DNA of 64,000 nucleotides from Chryseobacterium caseinilyticum (GCF_014837145.1 NZ_JACYFS010000007.1:147008-211007); one strand, 5' to 3'; positions 17,851-27,077 are shown, numbered from the stretch's first letter. Translations and numbers: made by a program. The notes: a model not told the origin generated them from the letters alone.

Positions 17851-19035
17851 ATGTTCGGACAAAATATATCAAAACTGAGTTTAAGTTGTGCAATCGTTTG
17901 CATTGCTGCGAATTTTATGAATGCACAGACTTCAGTTCAGGTTAAAAATACTCAGGATTTTGCAAGAAATGAAATCGTTTCTGTTTCAGCGAAGCAGTTG
18001 AAAGCATTTTTAGGGAAAAATAAAGCGGAAGATTTAAGAATAAAAGATGCCCAAAACCAATATCTTCCCATTCAGTGGATAGATAATGACGGCGACGGGA
18101 AAAATGATGAACTTCTTTTTCAGGCGAAACTCGATGCTAAGAAAACAAATTCATATACGATTTTAGCAGATGCCAACACGCCGATTCCTGAAAGTCATGT
18201 AACTACGTATTCCAGACTGGTTCCGGAAAGGGTGGATGACTACACTTGGGAAAACGACAGGGTGGCGTTCAGAGTGTATGGCCCAAAAGGTCAGGCTGAA
18301 GCTTCGGCAAAAGTGAAAGGGAGCACACTTTCCAGCGGAGTCGATATCTGGTTTAAAAGAACCGAAAAATCTGTCATCAACGAATGGTACAAAGGTTATC
18401 TGACCGATCCGATGTATTATCACAAAGACACGAGAGGCGAAGGCTACGATCCGTATCACGTTGGAGACAGCCGTGGAACGGGCGGAATTGGGATTTGGAA
18501 AGATGAAAAACTGGAGGTTTCGCAGAATTTTGTGACTTCAAAAACTATCGCTGAAGGTCCGTTGAGAACCGTTTTTGAACTGACGTATGCACCATGGAGT
18601 GAGTTTGGTGTGAAAGAGACCAAAAGAATTTCACTTGATTTAGGTTCCAATTTTTCTAAGTTCGAATCGACTTTTGAAACTGAAAAACCTGTTCCGAATT
18701 ACACGGTCGGAATTTCTCTTCATAAAAACGAAGGCGAATCTAAGCTGAATGACAAAAATGGGTACTATCTGCACTGGGAAAAAATCGATGATGCCTTTGT
18801 GGGCGAAGGCATTGTGGTAGATCCGAAAATTGTTCAGAAATCTGTAGCTTTAAAATCTGAAACTCCGGATCAGAGTAATTTGCTGGTTGTAACGAAACCT
18901 CAGAAAAAGCTGACCTATTACGCAGGATTTGCATGGCAGAAAAGCGGACAGATTCAGACGCTGAAAGATTGGGAAAATCTTTTGGAGAAGCAGGCGAAAA
19001 TAGTTGCCAATCCGTTAGTAATTACGATTAAATAA
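17851..19035 (+). CDS. DUF4861 family secreted protein (pectin locus)
   Basis: 394 residues from ATG 17851: MFGQNISKLSLSCAIVCIAA then NFMNAQ is a signal peptide. The mature protein has a short beta-rich N-terminal domain (VQVKNTQDFARNEIVSVS; PIQWIDNDGDGKNDELLF), then the DUF4861 core (WENDRVAFRVYGPKGQA; GVDIWFKRTEKSVINEWY; YHKDTRGEGYDPYHVGDS). DUF4861 proteins recur in pectin/rhamnogalacturonan loci; activity is unassigned here. It is followed after 11 bp by the PL10 lyase, so the pair form one transcript. A shorter paralogue is at 36562. Confidence 0.75.
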   Translation: MFGQNISKLSLSCAIVCIAANFMNAQTSVQVKNTQDFARNEIVSVSAKQLKAFLGKNKAEDLRIKDAQNQYLPIQWIDNDGDGKNDELLFQAKLDAKKTNSYTILADANTPIPESHVTTYSRLVPERVDDYTWENDRVAFRVYGPKGQAEASAKVKGSTLSSGVDIWFKRTEKSVINEWYKGYLTDPMYYHKDTRGEGYDPYHVGDSRGTGGIGIWKDEKLEVSQNFVTSKTIAEGPLRTVFELTYAPWSEFGVKETKRISLDLGSNFSKFESTFETEKPVPNYTVGISLHKNEGESKLNDKNGYYLHWEKIDDAFVGEGIVVDPKIVQKSVALKSETPDQSNLLVVTKPQKKLTYYAGFAWQKSGQIQTLKDWENLLEKQAKIVANPLVITIK

Positions 19036-19046
19036 TTAAAATAATA

Positions 19047-20066
19047 ATGAATTTAAAATTCAAAATAGCATCATTCTGTTTAATAACAGCCACATTTTCT
19101 GCTCAGTTAAAAGATACTTTGGCCGAAAAAATGATGGTCTATCAGCTTCCGAACGGTGGTTGGGGAAAACATATGAGCAATAAAAAAGAGGTGGATTACA
19201 AGAAAAAGATTGATCCTAAACTTTTAAAAATCATTAAAGCCGGAGACAACAATCTTGCAACCATTGATAACAACGCGACCTCGAAAGAGATTAACGGTTT
19301 GATTAGCGCATATAGCACCACAAAAAATTCCGCATATCTGAAATCAGCAGAAAAGGGAATTGAGTATTTGCTTTCTATGCAGTACGAAAATGGAGGTTTC
19401 CCGCAGTATTTCCCAAACTCTGCGATTTACAGAAAACAGGTGACGTACAACGACAATGCTATGATTAATGTACTGACGATTCTGTACAATATTTCTGAAG
19501 GAAAAGAAGGCTTTGACGCGGTCAGCTCTCAGCTAAAAGAAAAGTCGAAAGTTGCTTTACAAAAAGGAATTGCATGTGTATTGAAAACTCAGGTTTTGCA
19601 AAACGGAAAATTATCCATCTGGGCAGATCAGTATAATGAAGTTACTTTAGTCCCTGAAAAAGCCAGAGCTTTTGAACCGATGTCACTGGCCACAGGAGAA
19701 TCGGTGAACATTGTGAAATTTCTGATGTTGCAGCCTGTCACTCCAGAAATTGAGAAGTCAATCAAATCGGCTGTTCAGTGGTTTAAAGAAAGCAAAATTG
19801 ACGGTTATACCTATAATGTTTCGAGAGAAAGTGAGAAGGCAATCCGTACGCTGAGTAAGAAAGAAGGTTCGGCAGTTTGGGCGAGATTTTATGATATTCC
19901 GACCAATAAACCGGTTTTCGGAGATCGTGATGGAAGTGTGAAATTCAATTATGAAGAGGTTTCAGAAGAGCGCAGAATGGGCTACAGTTGGTACAATGAA
20001 TCTGGAACAAAACTGATTGAAAATGAGTTTCCAAAATGGCTGAAGCGAAATAAATTGACGCAATAG
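19047..20066 (+). CDS. pelA: Pectate lyase, family PL10
   Basis: 339 residues, exported (MNLKFKIASFCLITATFSAQ). PL10 signatures are clear: MQYENGGFPQYFP, TYNDNAMINVLTILYNIS, EKARAFEPMSLATGES and VWARFYDIPTNKPVFGDRDG. The Asp/Asn/Arg residues expected around the calcium-dependent cleft are within these blocks. It cleaves de-esterified polygalacturonan by beta-elimination to unsaturated oligogalacturonides. The family's usual catalytic domain length is matched, with no extra binding domain. Second gene after the DUF4861 gene; both lie on the opposite strand from the main esterase/hydrolase cluster. Confidence 0.9.
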   Translation: MNLKFKIASFCLITATFSAQLKDTLAEKMMVYQLPNGGWGKHMSNKKEVDYKKKIDPKLLKIIKAGDNNLATIDNNATSKEINGLISAYSTTKNSAYLKSAEKGIEYLLSMQYENGGFPQYFPNSAIYRKQVTYNDNAMINVLTILYNISEGKEGFDAVSSQLKEKSKVALQKGIACVLKTQVLQNGKLSIWADQYNEVTLVPEKARAFEPMSLATGESVNIVKFLMLQPVTPEIEKSIKSAVQWFKESKIDGYTYNVSRESEKAIRTLSKKEGSAVWARFYDIPTNKPVFGDRDGSVKFNYEEVSEERRMGYSWYNESGTKLIENEFPKWLKRNKLTQ

Positions 20067-20074
20067 ATCAAAGT

Positions 20075-20107
20075 AAACCTCATAGGTTTTCAAAACCTAT
20101 GAGGTTT
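20075..20107. terminator. 16-bp perfect palindrome, bidirectional terminator candidate
   Basis: AAACCTCATAGGTTTT (20075-20090), one base C, then its exact complement AAAACCTATGAGGTTT (20092-20107). It follows the PL10 stop by 9 bp. Two relatives with different but compensating inner bases are at 26691-26723 and 33248-33280. Confidence 0.6.
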
Positions 20108-20220
20108 GATAGAAATAAAAATCCTGATGCAAAATATGCGTCAGGATTTTTTTATGTGATTATCAAAGCAGATTTTGACATTAAACAAAGTTTCAAAAGT
20201 GATAAAGAAATAAATGTTTA

Positions 20221-20296
20221 ATTCCCCACAGATTCCGCAGATTTACATAGATTCTTATTTGCGAAATTACCTGTGAAGATCTGTGAAATCCGTGAG
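20221..20296. repeat. CGCAGATT / ATCTGTGAAATCCGTGAG repeat family copy
   Basis: Starts ATTCCCCACAGATTCCGCAG and ends ATCTGTGAAATCCGTGAG. Related sequences lie at 21691-21765, 27199-27265 and 33296-33366, plus a fragment near 17640. All are intergenic in the pectin region. The copy is the main content of the 293-bp gap between the PL10 and DUF1593 genes. Confidence 0.6.
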
Positions 20297-20359
20297 AAAC
20301 TCCTTGCGCTAAAATCCACAAAAATTCCACTATCAAAAAATTCGTGCATTCGTGGCAAA

Positions 20360-21649
20360 CTACTTCAGCCACTCCCAACGTTTCGCCCAATCCAGAAGAA
20401 TATCATTTTTCCATTTTGAGATCGTTTTTCCACCCTGAAATTTTCCTTCATACAGGTTCGGATCAGACTGATCAGAAAACCACGTATTTCCTAAAGGAAT
20501 ATAGGTAGGATTTTCCTTTCCCGGCCAAAGATTGACAATATTTAATTTCCCTTCATGACCGTTCAGTTCAGGAATTTCTGATACAAATTTGTAAGTCAAA
20601 ATTTCTGCACCTTTCGGGACATATTTCAAAGCATAATTTCCGTCACCAAGATAAGAACCCGCCCATTTCTGAACATCTTTTTTGTGCATCGTTTCCATGT
20701 GAAAAGGTACAGAGACAGGATTTTCCTTTAAAACAGGACCTTTAAAACGAAACTCAATTAGCGAACAAAAAGCAATTTCTTCAGAACTTCCTTTGGCTCC
20801 GTCAACAATAACCTGCGCACTTCGATTGATCTTTTCAAAACTTCCGCCCCAACTTTCTCCGGTAGGATCATTGGGGTTGCCATGCATAAGATAAAAGAGA
20901 GTAGGACTATCACCCATTTTGATCTCGCCCTTATAATAATTTTTGAAATCTTTTCCCATCGCTCCATTACCTTTGATGTATTGGTCATAATATTCAGTGC
21001 TTTTCAGAATCTTAGGATCATCATTTTTTGAGAAGAAGGCATAATAGGTCGAATTGGCTTCAATAAACCAAAGATCAGGAAAGTTTTTTGCGATGTACGA
21101 ATAGGAATTGGCACTCCATTTTTTATTGGGTCCGCCGATCCAGTAGATTTTAATCTTAGTCTGAATATCGGGTGCATCGTGCAAAGCCTGAGCAACATCT
21201 TCCAATCCGCCCCAAACCAAAACCCAAAGCGGCTGAGCTGATTTTTTTCTGGCAGATTTAATAATCCATTCTGAACCTTCGGTAGGTTTTGAATATCCTT
21301 CATAAGGTGCATTTCCACGCAATCCCTGTTTAGAAACGGAGCGCAGATATTTTGGAGTAGGAAAACCTGAACTGTGTTTTTTTAGTTTTGGAAGATCTTT
21401 CTCGTACAGACCAATCATTTTTGAAATTTCATCTTTGCTTCCGTTTCCGAAAGACGGCGAAGAAACCAACCCTTCAATATTAAATTTATCCGCATACATC
21501 AGTAAATGGATCATTGACTGATTGTCATCGGGATCGGTTCCGCCAATGTCTGTACTGATCAGGATTCTTGGTTTTAAATCCGAAGATTTTTGAGCTTTTA
21601 AGCTTGTGATGCCAAAAATTATCAGTAAAAAATAAATAGTTTTTTTCAT
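20360..21649 (-). CDS. DUF1593 nucleoside-hydrolase-like secreted protein
   Basis: 429 residues, signal peptide MKKTIYFLLIIFGITSLKAQ. The N-terminal domain resembles the nucleoside hydrolase fold: RILISTDIGGTDPDDNQSM keeps the Asp cluster of the IUNH calcium site. It continues IEGLVSSPSFGNGSKDEI, then PLWVLVWGGLEDVAQAL, with a beta-rich C-terminal domain (GGKTISKWKNDILLDW). This is the DUF1593/Sde182-like family, found in polysaccharide loci. The true substrate is unknown; a glycosidase on pectic side chains is a reasonable inference. It faces the PL10 gene tail-to-tail. Confidence 0.75.
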   Translation of the reverse strand: MKKTIYFLLIIFGITSLKAQKSSDLKPRILISTDIGGTDPDDNQSMIHLLMYADKFNIEGLVSSPSFGNGSKDEISKMIGLYEKDLPKLKKHSSGFPTPKYLRSVSKQGLRGNAPYEGYSKPTEGSEWIIKSARKKSAQPLWVLVWGGLEDVAQALHDAPDIQTKIKIYWIGGPNKKWSANSYSYIAKNFPDLWFIEANSTYYAFFSKNDDPKILKSTEYYDQYIKGNGAMGKDFKNYYKGEIKMGDSPTLFYLMHGNPNDPTGESWGGSFEKINRSAQVIVDGAKGSSEEIAFCSLIEFRFKGPVLKENPVSVPFHMETMHKKDVQKWAGSYLGDGNYALKYVPKGAEILTYKFVSEIPELNGHEGKLNIVNLWPGKENPTYIPLGNTWFSDQSDPNLYEGKFQGGKTISKWKNDILLDWAKRWEWLK

Positions 21650-21690
21650 AATTCAAATTAAATTTTATTTGAAAGAAATTTTGTCTGAAT

Positions 21691-21765
21691 CCCGCACTGA
21701 TTCCATAGATTTTCACAGATCTTTTGCGTAAATATCTGTGAAAATCCGCGAAATCTGTGCGAATC
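21691..21765. repeat. CGCAGATT / ATCTGTGAAAATCCGCG repeat family copy
   Basis: Starts CCCGCACTGATTCCATAGAT and ends ATCTGTGAAAATCCGCGAAA then TCTGTGCGAATC. It fills the gap between the GH95 stop and the DUF1593 start, so an independent promoter for DUF1593 would have to overlap it. Confidence 0.6.
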
Positions 21766-24239
21766 TACTTCACTTCAAAACTATAAACTCCGCCTTTTTC
21801 AGTTTTAAAATCAAACGTTTCTGTTTCCGGAACTGCAAAACCTTTCAGCTCTGCTTTAGCCGATTTTAAAGGCGTTTTAATCATATCCACCTGATAATAT
21901 TCGTTATTATTTGTTCCTTTTGCTGAAATGAAAGTGGTTTTAGATTTTAAATTTAAATTTTTCGCCACTCTGATTCTTGCATTTCCGCCTAAACTGGATT
22001 TTACAACTAATTTCGTTAGCTTAGAATTTTTCCAGTCCATATCGATTTCAAAACCACCTCTGGCTTTTAAGCCTTTGACAGAGCCGCTTGGCAAAGCATC
22101 GGGGAGTGCAGGCAACAGATAAATGTATCCATCATAACTTTGCAACAGCATTTCTGCAATTCCCGAAGTGCAGCCAAAATTACCATCGATTTGAAATGGC
22201 GGATGCGCATCCAGAAGATTCGGATAGGTTCCTCCGGATTGGCCTTTATTTTCCATCGGCGCAGGAGTTAACTGATCTGAAATCAATTTAAAAGCACGGT
22301 TTCCGTCCAGTAATCTTGCCCACCAATTCACTTTCCAGCCCATCGACCAACCCGTAGATTTATCGCCTCTGTAAGTCATCGATTTTTTTGCGGCTTCCGT
22401 TAAATCAGGATTTCTGAAAGGCGAAATTTGTCCCGATGGAAACAGTCCGTACAAATGTGAAATATGTCTGTGTTTATCATCAGTTCGGTCCATATCGGTC
22501 AGCCATTCCTGCAACTGACCGTGTTGCCCGATCTGCATTGGCGGAAGTTTAGACAAAGCTAATTTCACGTCTTTAGAAAGGCTTTGATCCTGATTTAAAA
22601 TTTTTGAAGCATTGATAAAATTATTAAACACATCAAAAACCAACTGATTATCCATCGTGGTTCCCGCTGTGATACTTACATTTTTAAAATATTTATTTTC
22701 CGGCGACATCGATGGGGAAACCACCAGATATTTTTTTGAAGGATCCTGTTGGAGGACGTCCAAGTAAAACAGAGCACAACCTTTTAAAGCATCGTAGTTT
22801 TTCTTTAAAAATTCCCTGTCTCCGGTATACAGGTAGTGATTCCAGACGTGTTGGGTAAGCCACGCTCCGCCCATTGGCCACATACCGTAGAAACCGCCGT
22901 CAACGATTCCTGTGATTCGCCACAAATCGGTGTTGTGATGCATATTCCAGCCTCTTGCTTTGTACATTTCTTTGGCAGATTCCTGTCCGGTAACCGACAG
23001 ATCCTGAATCATATCAAACAGAGGCTCATGCATTTCGCTGAGGTTGGTATTTTCTGCCGGCCAGTAATTCATTTCGGTATTGATGTTGACCGTGTATTTG
23101 CTGTCCCAGGCAGGATTCAGCTGATAATTCCAGATTCCCTGAAGATTGGCGGGCTGTGTTCCCTGTTGCGATGAGGAAATCAAAAGGTAACGGCCAAACT
23201 GAAAATACAAAGCTACCAAATCCGGATCCTGTGAATTTCCAAATTCTTGAATTCTGATATCCGTTGTTTTATTTGAATGTTCCGTTTTTCCTAAATCTAG
23301 ACTTACCCGTTTAAAATATTTTTGATAGTTGGAGATATGAGCCTTTAACTCAGTATCATATTTTTTACTTAGAGCTTTACTTAAATATTCTGAAACTCTC
23401 ACATCAGGATTTCCGGAAAGATCATTGTATTTTTTAAAATTGGTTGCAATTGAAACATAAATGGCCACTTCATCGGCTCCTGAGATCTGCAGCTGATCTT
23501 TTGTTGAGGTCAGTTTGCCACCTTTTAAAACAGGAAATGCGACGGTTTTAAAATTAATTTTCCCGATCTTATTGTCTACCGAACCACTCGTTCCATTGAT
23601 GACCAATTGATTTTTCTCGATGAAAATTGAATTGATTTTGTGTGGAGTAGAGGCGTTGATATTGAAATTTAAACTTCCTTTTTTGCTGGAAGTCAGTTTA
23701 ATCATGATCACGTTATCGGCAAAAGAAGAGAGGGTTTCACGCTTAAAAGTTACGCCGTTTACTTCGTAAGAAACTGTGCTGATTGCTTTTTCAATATCTA
23801 AAGTCCGTTGGTAATTCGTAAAATTCTCATGGCCTTTAAAATCCAGATACAAATCACCCATCGTCTGGTACGGCATTCCATAATTCAAATCTTTTGGAGC
23901 CATTCTCGGATAGGTTTTGTTGGTTAAATCCTGTGCTTTTTCAAACTGACTTTCATTGATCAAACGACGGACTTTCTGAATGCTGTCGAATGTGTTTTTC
24001 GGAACATTATTTCCAGGTTCTCCTGCCCAGATGGTTTCTTCATTCAACTGAAGATGCTCTTGGACTGCGCCACCGAAAACCATTGCACCTAACCTTCCGT
24101 TACCGATGGGTAAAGCTTCGTTCCAGTTTTCTGCGGGTTTGCTGTAAGTTAATTTTAAATTTTGCTGAGCAAAAGTTGATACAGAGATCAGCGTTCCGCA
24201 AGCCAGTAAGATTATTTTATGTTTGATTATTCTTAGCAT
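21765..24239 (-). CDS. Glycoside hydrolase family GH95
   Basis: 824 residues, typical for GH95. Signal peptide MLRIIKHKIILLACGTLISV then STFAQ. The N-terminal beta-domain starts SKPAENWNEALPIGNGRLGA and LNEETIWAGEPGNN. The (alpha/alpha)6 catalytic region includes QPANLQGIWNYQLNPAWDSK, YTVNINTEMNYWPAENTNL, GWNMHHNTDLWR and QIDGNFGCTSGIAEMLLQS. GH95 enzymes are alpha-L-fucosidases or alpha-L-galactosidases. In a pectin locus the likely target is a side chain of RG-II or fucosylated RG-I, but specificity cannot be read from the sequence. A 60-kb-neighbour alpha-fucose pathway is not seen. Confidence 0.88.
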   Translation of the reverse strand: MLRIIKHKIILLACGTLISVSTFAQQNLKLTYSKPAENWNEALPIGNGRLGAMVFGGAVQEHLQLNEETIWAGEPGNNVPKNTFDSIQKVRRLINESQFEKAQDLTNKTYPRMAPKDLNYGMPYQTMGDLYLDFKGHENFTNYQRTLDIEKAISTVSYEVNGVTFKRETLSSFADNVIMIKLTSSKKGSLNFNINASTPHKINSIFIEKNQLVINGTSGSVDNKIGKINFKTVAFPVLKGGKLTSTKDQLQISGADEVAIYVSIATNFKKYNDLSGNPDVRVSEYLSKALSKKYDTELKAHISNYQKYFKRVSLDLGKTEHSNKTTDIRIQEFGNSQDPDLVALYFQFGRYLLISSSQQGTQPANLQGIWNYQLNPAWDSKYTVNINTEMNYWPAENTNLSEMHEPLFDMIQDLSVTGQESAKEMYKARGWNMHHNTDLWRITGIVDGGFYGMWPMGGAWLTQHVWNHYLYTGDREFLKKNYDALKGCALFYLDVLQQDPSKKYLVVSPSMSPENKYFKNVSITAGTTMDNQLVFDVFNNFINASKILNQDQSLSKDVKLALSKLPPMQIGQHGQLQEWLTDMDRTDDKHRHISHLYGLFPSGQISPFRNPDLTEAAKKSMTYRGDKSTGWSMGWKVNWWARLLDGNRAFKLISDQLTPAPMENKGQSGGTYPNLLDAHPPFQIDGNFGCTSGIAEMLLQSYDGYIYLLPALPDALPSGSVKGLKARGGFEIDMDWKNSKLTKLVVKSSLGGNARIRVAKNLNLKSKTTFISAKGTNNNEYYQVDMIKTPLKSAKAELKGFAVPETETFDFKTEKGGVYSFEVK

Positions 24240-24319
24240 TTTAAAGATGTTTTAGTGAAATAAATTTTAAAATTTAAATGCAGAGGTTTTTCTGAGAGTT
24301 AAAAATCAGCATTTACTCT

Positions 24320-24381
24320 GTCTTTCCTTAGGAATCTGAACTGTTTTATCCCTGCATATTGAGATTCCTACGGAATGACAA
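24320..24381. repeat. Second copy of the GGAATCT / AGATTCCTACGGAATGACAAA hairpin
   Basis: Left arm TTCCTTAGGAATCT and right arm AGATTCCTACGGAATGACAA. It shares the right arm with 17041-17060 while the loop differs. It is the only structure seen in the gap 24240-24533, which otherwise is AT-rich. Confidence 0.55.
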
Positions 24382-24533
24382 ACGCGCTGAAAAAAAACTG
24401 GCGAATATCTATTTTGAATATGATAAATTATGCTGATACATTTTCGAGCTTCATCAGCGATTTATCTTAATCTCTATTCTTAAAATAGAATGCTTATAAT
24501 CTAAATCAACGTTTAAATATTACTCATTACCCA

Positions 24534-25439
24534 TCACTTATTACCCATATTCCCCAACCAGTCCGCGCAAATTTTCTTCCAGTTATCCGTCAGTGCAGTT
24601 TTGTTGGAAATTCCGATGTTATGTTCACCTTCCGGGAAAATGAACATGGCTCCTTTTACTTTATTTTTAATCATCGCTTCGTAATATAAAATGCTGTTGA
24701 TCACAGGAACTGCAGGATCATTTTGAGCATGAAATACAATGGTTGGCGGAGTTTTTTCGGTCACGCTATTTTGCATAGAATATTCTTTAATCTTTTCATC
24801 GGAAGCATTTTCTCCCAAAAGATTTACACGACTTCCTTTATGGGCAAATTCGCCCAGATCAATTACTGGAGAAACCAAGATTGCAAAGTTGGGAACGGTG
24901 GAAATGCTTGTCCAATCTCCTTTCAATTCAGTATAATCTTTTGGAATATTACTTACCATTGCTGCAAGATGTCCACCTGCTGAAGTTCCCAAAACTCCGA
25001 TTTGATCAGGTGAAATTCCATATTGAGCTGCATTTTTTCTGATTAATTTTATTGCAGCCTGAATATCCTGCAACGGTCCGATTTCTCTCTGTTTTAAATC
25101 CGGAGAAGTCGGTAATCGGTAGTTTAAAACAAATGCTGAAATGCCTAAAGTGTTGAGCCATTTTGCGTAGGAATATCCACCCAGGTCATAGGTCAAATGT
25201 CTGTAACCACCGCCAGGAATAATGATAACAGCCATTTTTTTCCTTTCCTCTTTGGCGGGAAGAAAAGCGAACAGTTCAGCTTCCTGAATCTGCGTAATCC
25301 GGCCTTCTTTTTCTTCAATGATGTTTAATTTTAAACCTTTGGAATTAGGCATTTCACCTTTCGGCCAGACGGTTATTTTTTGCTGGGCAGAAATTTGAAT
25401 TCCAATAAATATGCTGAATATAAGGATGATGTTTTTCAT
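24534..25439 (-). CDS. Secreted alpha/beta-hydrolase esterase (copy 1)
   Basis: 301 residues, signal peptide MKNIILIFSIFIGIQISAQ. The alpha/beta-hydrolase core has oxyanion-hole motif IIPGGGYRHL, nucleophile motif GVLGTSAGGH, acid in FHAQNDPAVP and His in FPEGEHNIG, so the triad is complete. It resembles acetyl-xylan/pectin acetyl-type esterases of the BD-FAE kind that sit in polysaccharide loci, so removal of acetyl groups from pectin is likely. About 60 percent alike by eye to its neighbour at 25777, so a tandem duplication. The C-terminal codons overlap the dispersed TTACTCATTACCCATCACTT sequence. Confidence 0.82.
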   Translation of the reverse strand: MKNIILIFSIFIGIQISAQQKITVWPKGEMPNSKGLKLNIIEEKEGRITQIQEAELFAFLPAKEERKKMAVIIIPGGGYRHLTYDLGGYSYAKWLNTLGISAFVLNYRLPTSPDLKQREIGPLQDIQAAIKLIRKNAAQYGISPDQIGVLGTSAGGHLAAMVSNIPKDYTELKGDWTSISTVPNFAILVSPVIDLGEFAHKGSRVNLLGENASDEKIKEYSMQNSVTEKTPPTIVFHAQNDPAVPVINSILYYEAMIKNKVKGAMFIFPEGEHNIGISNKTALTDNWKKICADWLGNMGNK

Positions 25440-25480
25440 TGTTATTTTTTTTAAAAAATCCGCAATTGATTATAATTTTT

Positions 25481-25553
25481 AATTTAACGCAAAGCCAAAC
25501 AAAGAGTTTAAAATGATGACCATTTCTTAAGTTACACAAAGGCGTAAACTTAA
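25481..25553 (-). repeat. Dispersed repeat, reverse copy of the 10242-10310 element
   Basis: On the plus strand it reads TTTAACGCAAAGCCAAAC and ends TTACACAAAGGCGTAAACTT, the reverse complement of the element at 10242. Confidence 0.6.
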
Positions 25554-25661
25554 CAAAGAAATACAGTGTTCTTCATGATGACAAATGAATTGTGGACATT
25601 CGTTTTTTTTTTAATCTGAATTATTGTCGGTTAAAGACAAATTTTGTTTTGATGACAAATC

Positions 25662-25743
25662 TGCAGCCCGACTTGAACGGAGCTCTTTTTGCGAGGAGGA
25701 ACGACGAACAAAAAAGCGGGAGTGGAAGGCGGAATAGCTGCCC
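25662..25743. repeat. GCAGCCCGACTTGAACGGAGC hairpin repeat
   Basis: Starts TGCAGCCCGACTTGAACGG and ends GGAATAGCTGCCC. The ends GCAGC/GCTGC and the inner stretch CTCTTTTT/AAAAAAGCGGGAG allow a long imperfect hairpin. From general knowledge, sequences of this form recur in many flavobacterial genomes and are often miscalled as short proteins. Higher GC than its surroundings. Confidence 0.55.
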
Positions 25744-25776
25744 AAAAAATCAATTCTACACAAATCGATTTTTAAA

Positions 25777-26676
25777 TTACTCATTACCAATACTCGAAAG
25801 CCAGTCTGCACACAGTTTTTTCCAGTTTTCGTTCATTGGATCTTTGTCGGTTACAAAAAAACGGTGGCCACCTTTCGGGAAAATAAACATCGCACCTTTC
25901 ACATTGTTTTTCGTCATTGCCTTGAAATACAAAATGCTGTTTATCGGCGGAACGGCCGTATCATCCTGATTGTGAAACAAAATTGTTGGCGGTGTTTTAT
26001 CGGTTACCAAATTCTGCATGGAAAATTCCTTAATTTTTTCTGGAGAAGCGTTTTCACCCAGCAAACTGTTGCGACTTCCTTGGTGAGCATATTCACCCAA
26101 ATCAATGACCGGACAGAAAAGAATGGCAAAATTTGGAATGGTGGAAATGCTTTCCCAATCGCCTTTTAATTCTGTGTAATCTTTAGAAATATTGCTGGCC
26201 ATTGTCGCCAAATGTCCGCCTGCTGAGGTTCCTACAACGCCCACCTGATCGGCAGAAATTCCCCACTGTGCCGAATTTTTTCTGATGTATTTGATGGCAG
26301 CCTGGATATCCTGCAAAGGCGCAATTTCTTTTTGGATTAAATCGGACGAAGTTGGCAATCTGTAATTTAAAACAAAAGCCGAAATCCCCAAAGTGTTCAT
26401 CCATTTTGCAATCTGAAAAGCCCCTTCATCATAAGTCAGTTTTGAATAACCACCGCCGGGAATGATGATGACGGACTTCTGATTTCTCTCTTTCACGGGA
26501 GGCAGAAAAGCAAAAAGTTCAGCTTCTTTCAGTTCTGCCAGTTCTTTTTTCTTCTTTGTTTTCGAAGCTAAAATTTTTGAATTTGGCATTTCACCTTTAG
26601 GCCAAAACGATATTTTTTCCTGAGCTGAAAACTGAGCGAAAAGGAAAATAATGATTAAAAAAAATACTTTTTTCAT
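25777..26676 (-). CDS. Secreted alpha/beta-hydrolase esterase (copy 2)
   Basis: 299 residues from ATG 26676 (MKKVFFLIIIFLFAQFSAQ, signal peptide); a start at 26700 would add eight residues ahead of the signal. Catalytic motifs match copy 1: IIPGGGYSKL, GVVGTSAGGH, FHNQDDTAVP and FPKGGHRFF. The residue before the catalytic His is Gly rather than Glu as in copy 1. As for copy 1, a deacetylase acting on pectic oligomers is the likely role. It lies 337 bp upstream of copy 1 with repeats between them, so separate transcripts are possible. kdgF is just upstream. Confidence 0.82.
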   Translation of the reverse strand: MKKVFFLIIIFLFAQFSAQEKISFWPKGEMPNSKILASKTKKKKELAELKEAELFAFLPPVKERNQKSVIIIPGGGYSKLTYDEGAFQIAKWMNTLGISAFVLNYRLPTSSDLIQKEIAPLQDIQAAIKYIRKNSAQWGISADQVGVVGTSAGGHLATMASNISKDYTELKGDWESISTIPNFAILFCPVIDLGEYAHQGSRNSLLGENASPEKIKEFSMQNLVTDKTPPTILFHNQDDTAVPPINSILYFKAMTKNNVKGAMFIFPKGGHRFFVTDKDPMNENWKKLCADWLSSIGNE

Positions 26677-26690
26677 TGGCGTTAAATAAG

Positions 26691-26723
26691 AAACCTTCAA
26701 GGTTTTTAAAATCTTGAAGGTTT
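26691..26723. terminator. Palindrome AAACCTTCAAGGTTTT, relative of 20075-20107
   Basis: AAACCTTCAAGGTTTT (26691-26706), then T, then AAAATCTTGAAGGTTT (26708-26723), one wobble mismatch. It sits between kdgF and esterase copy 2 and could end the kdgF transcript. Confidence 0.55.
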
Positions 26724-26735
26724 GAATTTAATAAG

Positions 26736-27077
26736 TTAATCTTTCAGGAAATCTTCTCTGAAAGGTGTGAATGCGTCTATCAATTGACCTGCTTCGAGAC
26801 ATTTCACCCCATGGAAAATATTGGGTTGTGCAAAAAATCCGCCACCTTTCTGCAGGATTTTGGTTTTCCCGTCGACGGTTACTTCAAACTTTCCTTCAGC
26901 AACATACGTGATCTGCGAATGAAAATGCTGATGTACAGCTCCAATAGCATCTTTTTCAAATTTAACGATGACCATCATGACCTGAGCGTTGTATCCTACA
27001 AACTGTCTGGAAACACCGGATCCCAAATCTTCCCATTCGGTATTGCCATCGAAAAACGGTTCTTTTTTGAAATTCAT
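26736..27077 (-). CDS. kdgF: KdgF-like cupin, opens unsaturated uronates
   Basis: 113 residues from ATG 27077 (MNFKKEPFFDGNTEWEDLG); the longer frame to 27119 lies in the repeat-containing leader. One cupin domain with metal ligands in AVHQHFHSQITYVAEGKFEV (three His) and FFAQPNIFHGVKCLEAG (His). Length and motif spacing fit KdgF, which speeds conversion of 4,5-unsaturated galacturonate to 5-keto-4-deoxyuronate. No signal peptide, so cytoplasmic. That is the step between the lyase/GH105 enzymes and KduI, encoded at 45881, which supports the assignment. Confidence 0.85.
   Translation of the reverse strand: MNFKKEPFFDGNTEWEDLGSGVSRQFVGYNAQVMMVIVKFEKDAIGAVHQHFHSQITYVAEGKFEVTVDGKTKILQKGGGFFAQPNIFHGVKCLEAGQLIDAFTPFREDFLKD

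Noticed and set aside
25755..25772. Third LacI-type site (ACAAATCGATTTTTAAA)
   Set aside because: It has only the ATCGATT core, no palindrome beyond it, and sits at the end of a dispersed repeat far from a start codon.
25611..25811. 66-codon minus-strand open frame over the GCAGCCCGAC repeat
   Set aside because: It is produced by the dispersed repeat at 25662-25743, a known type of spurious call.
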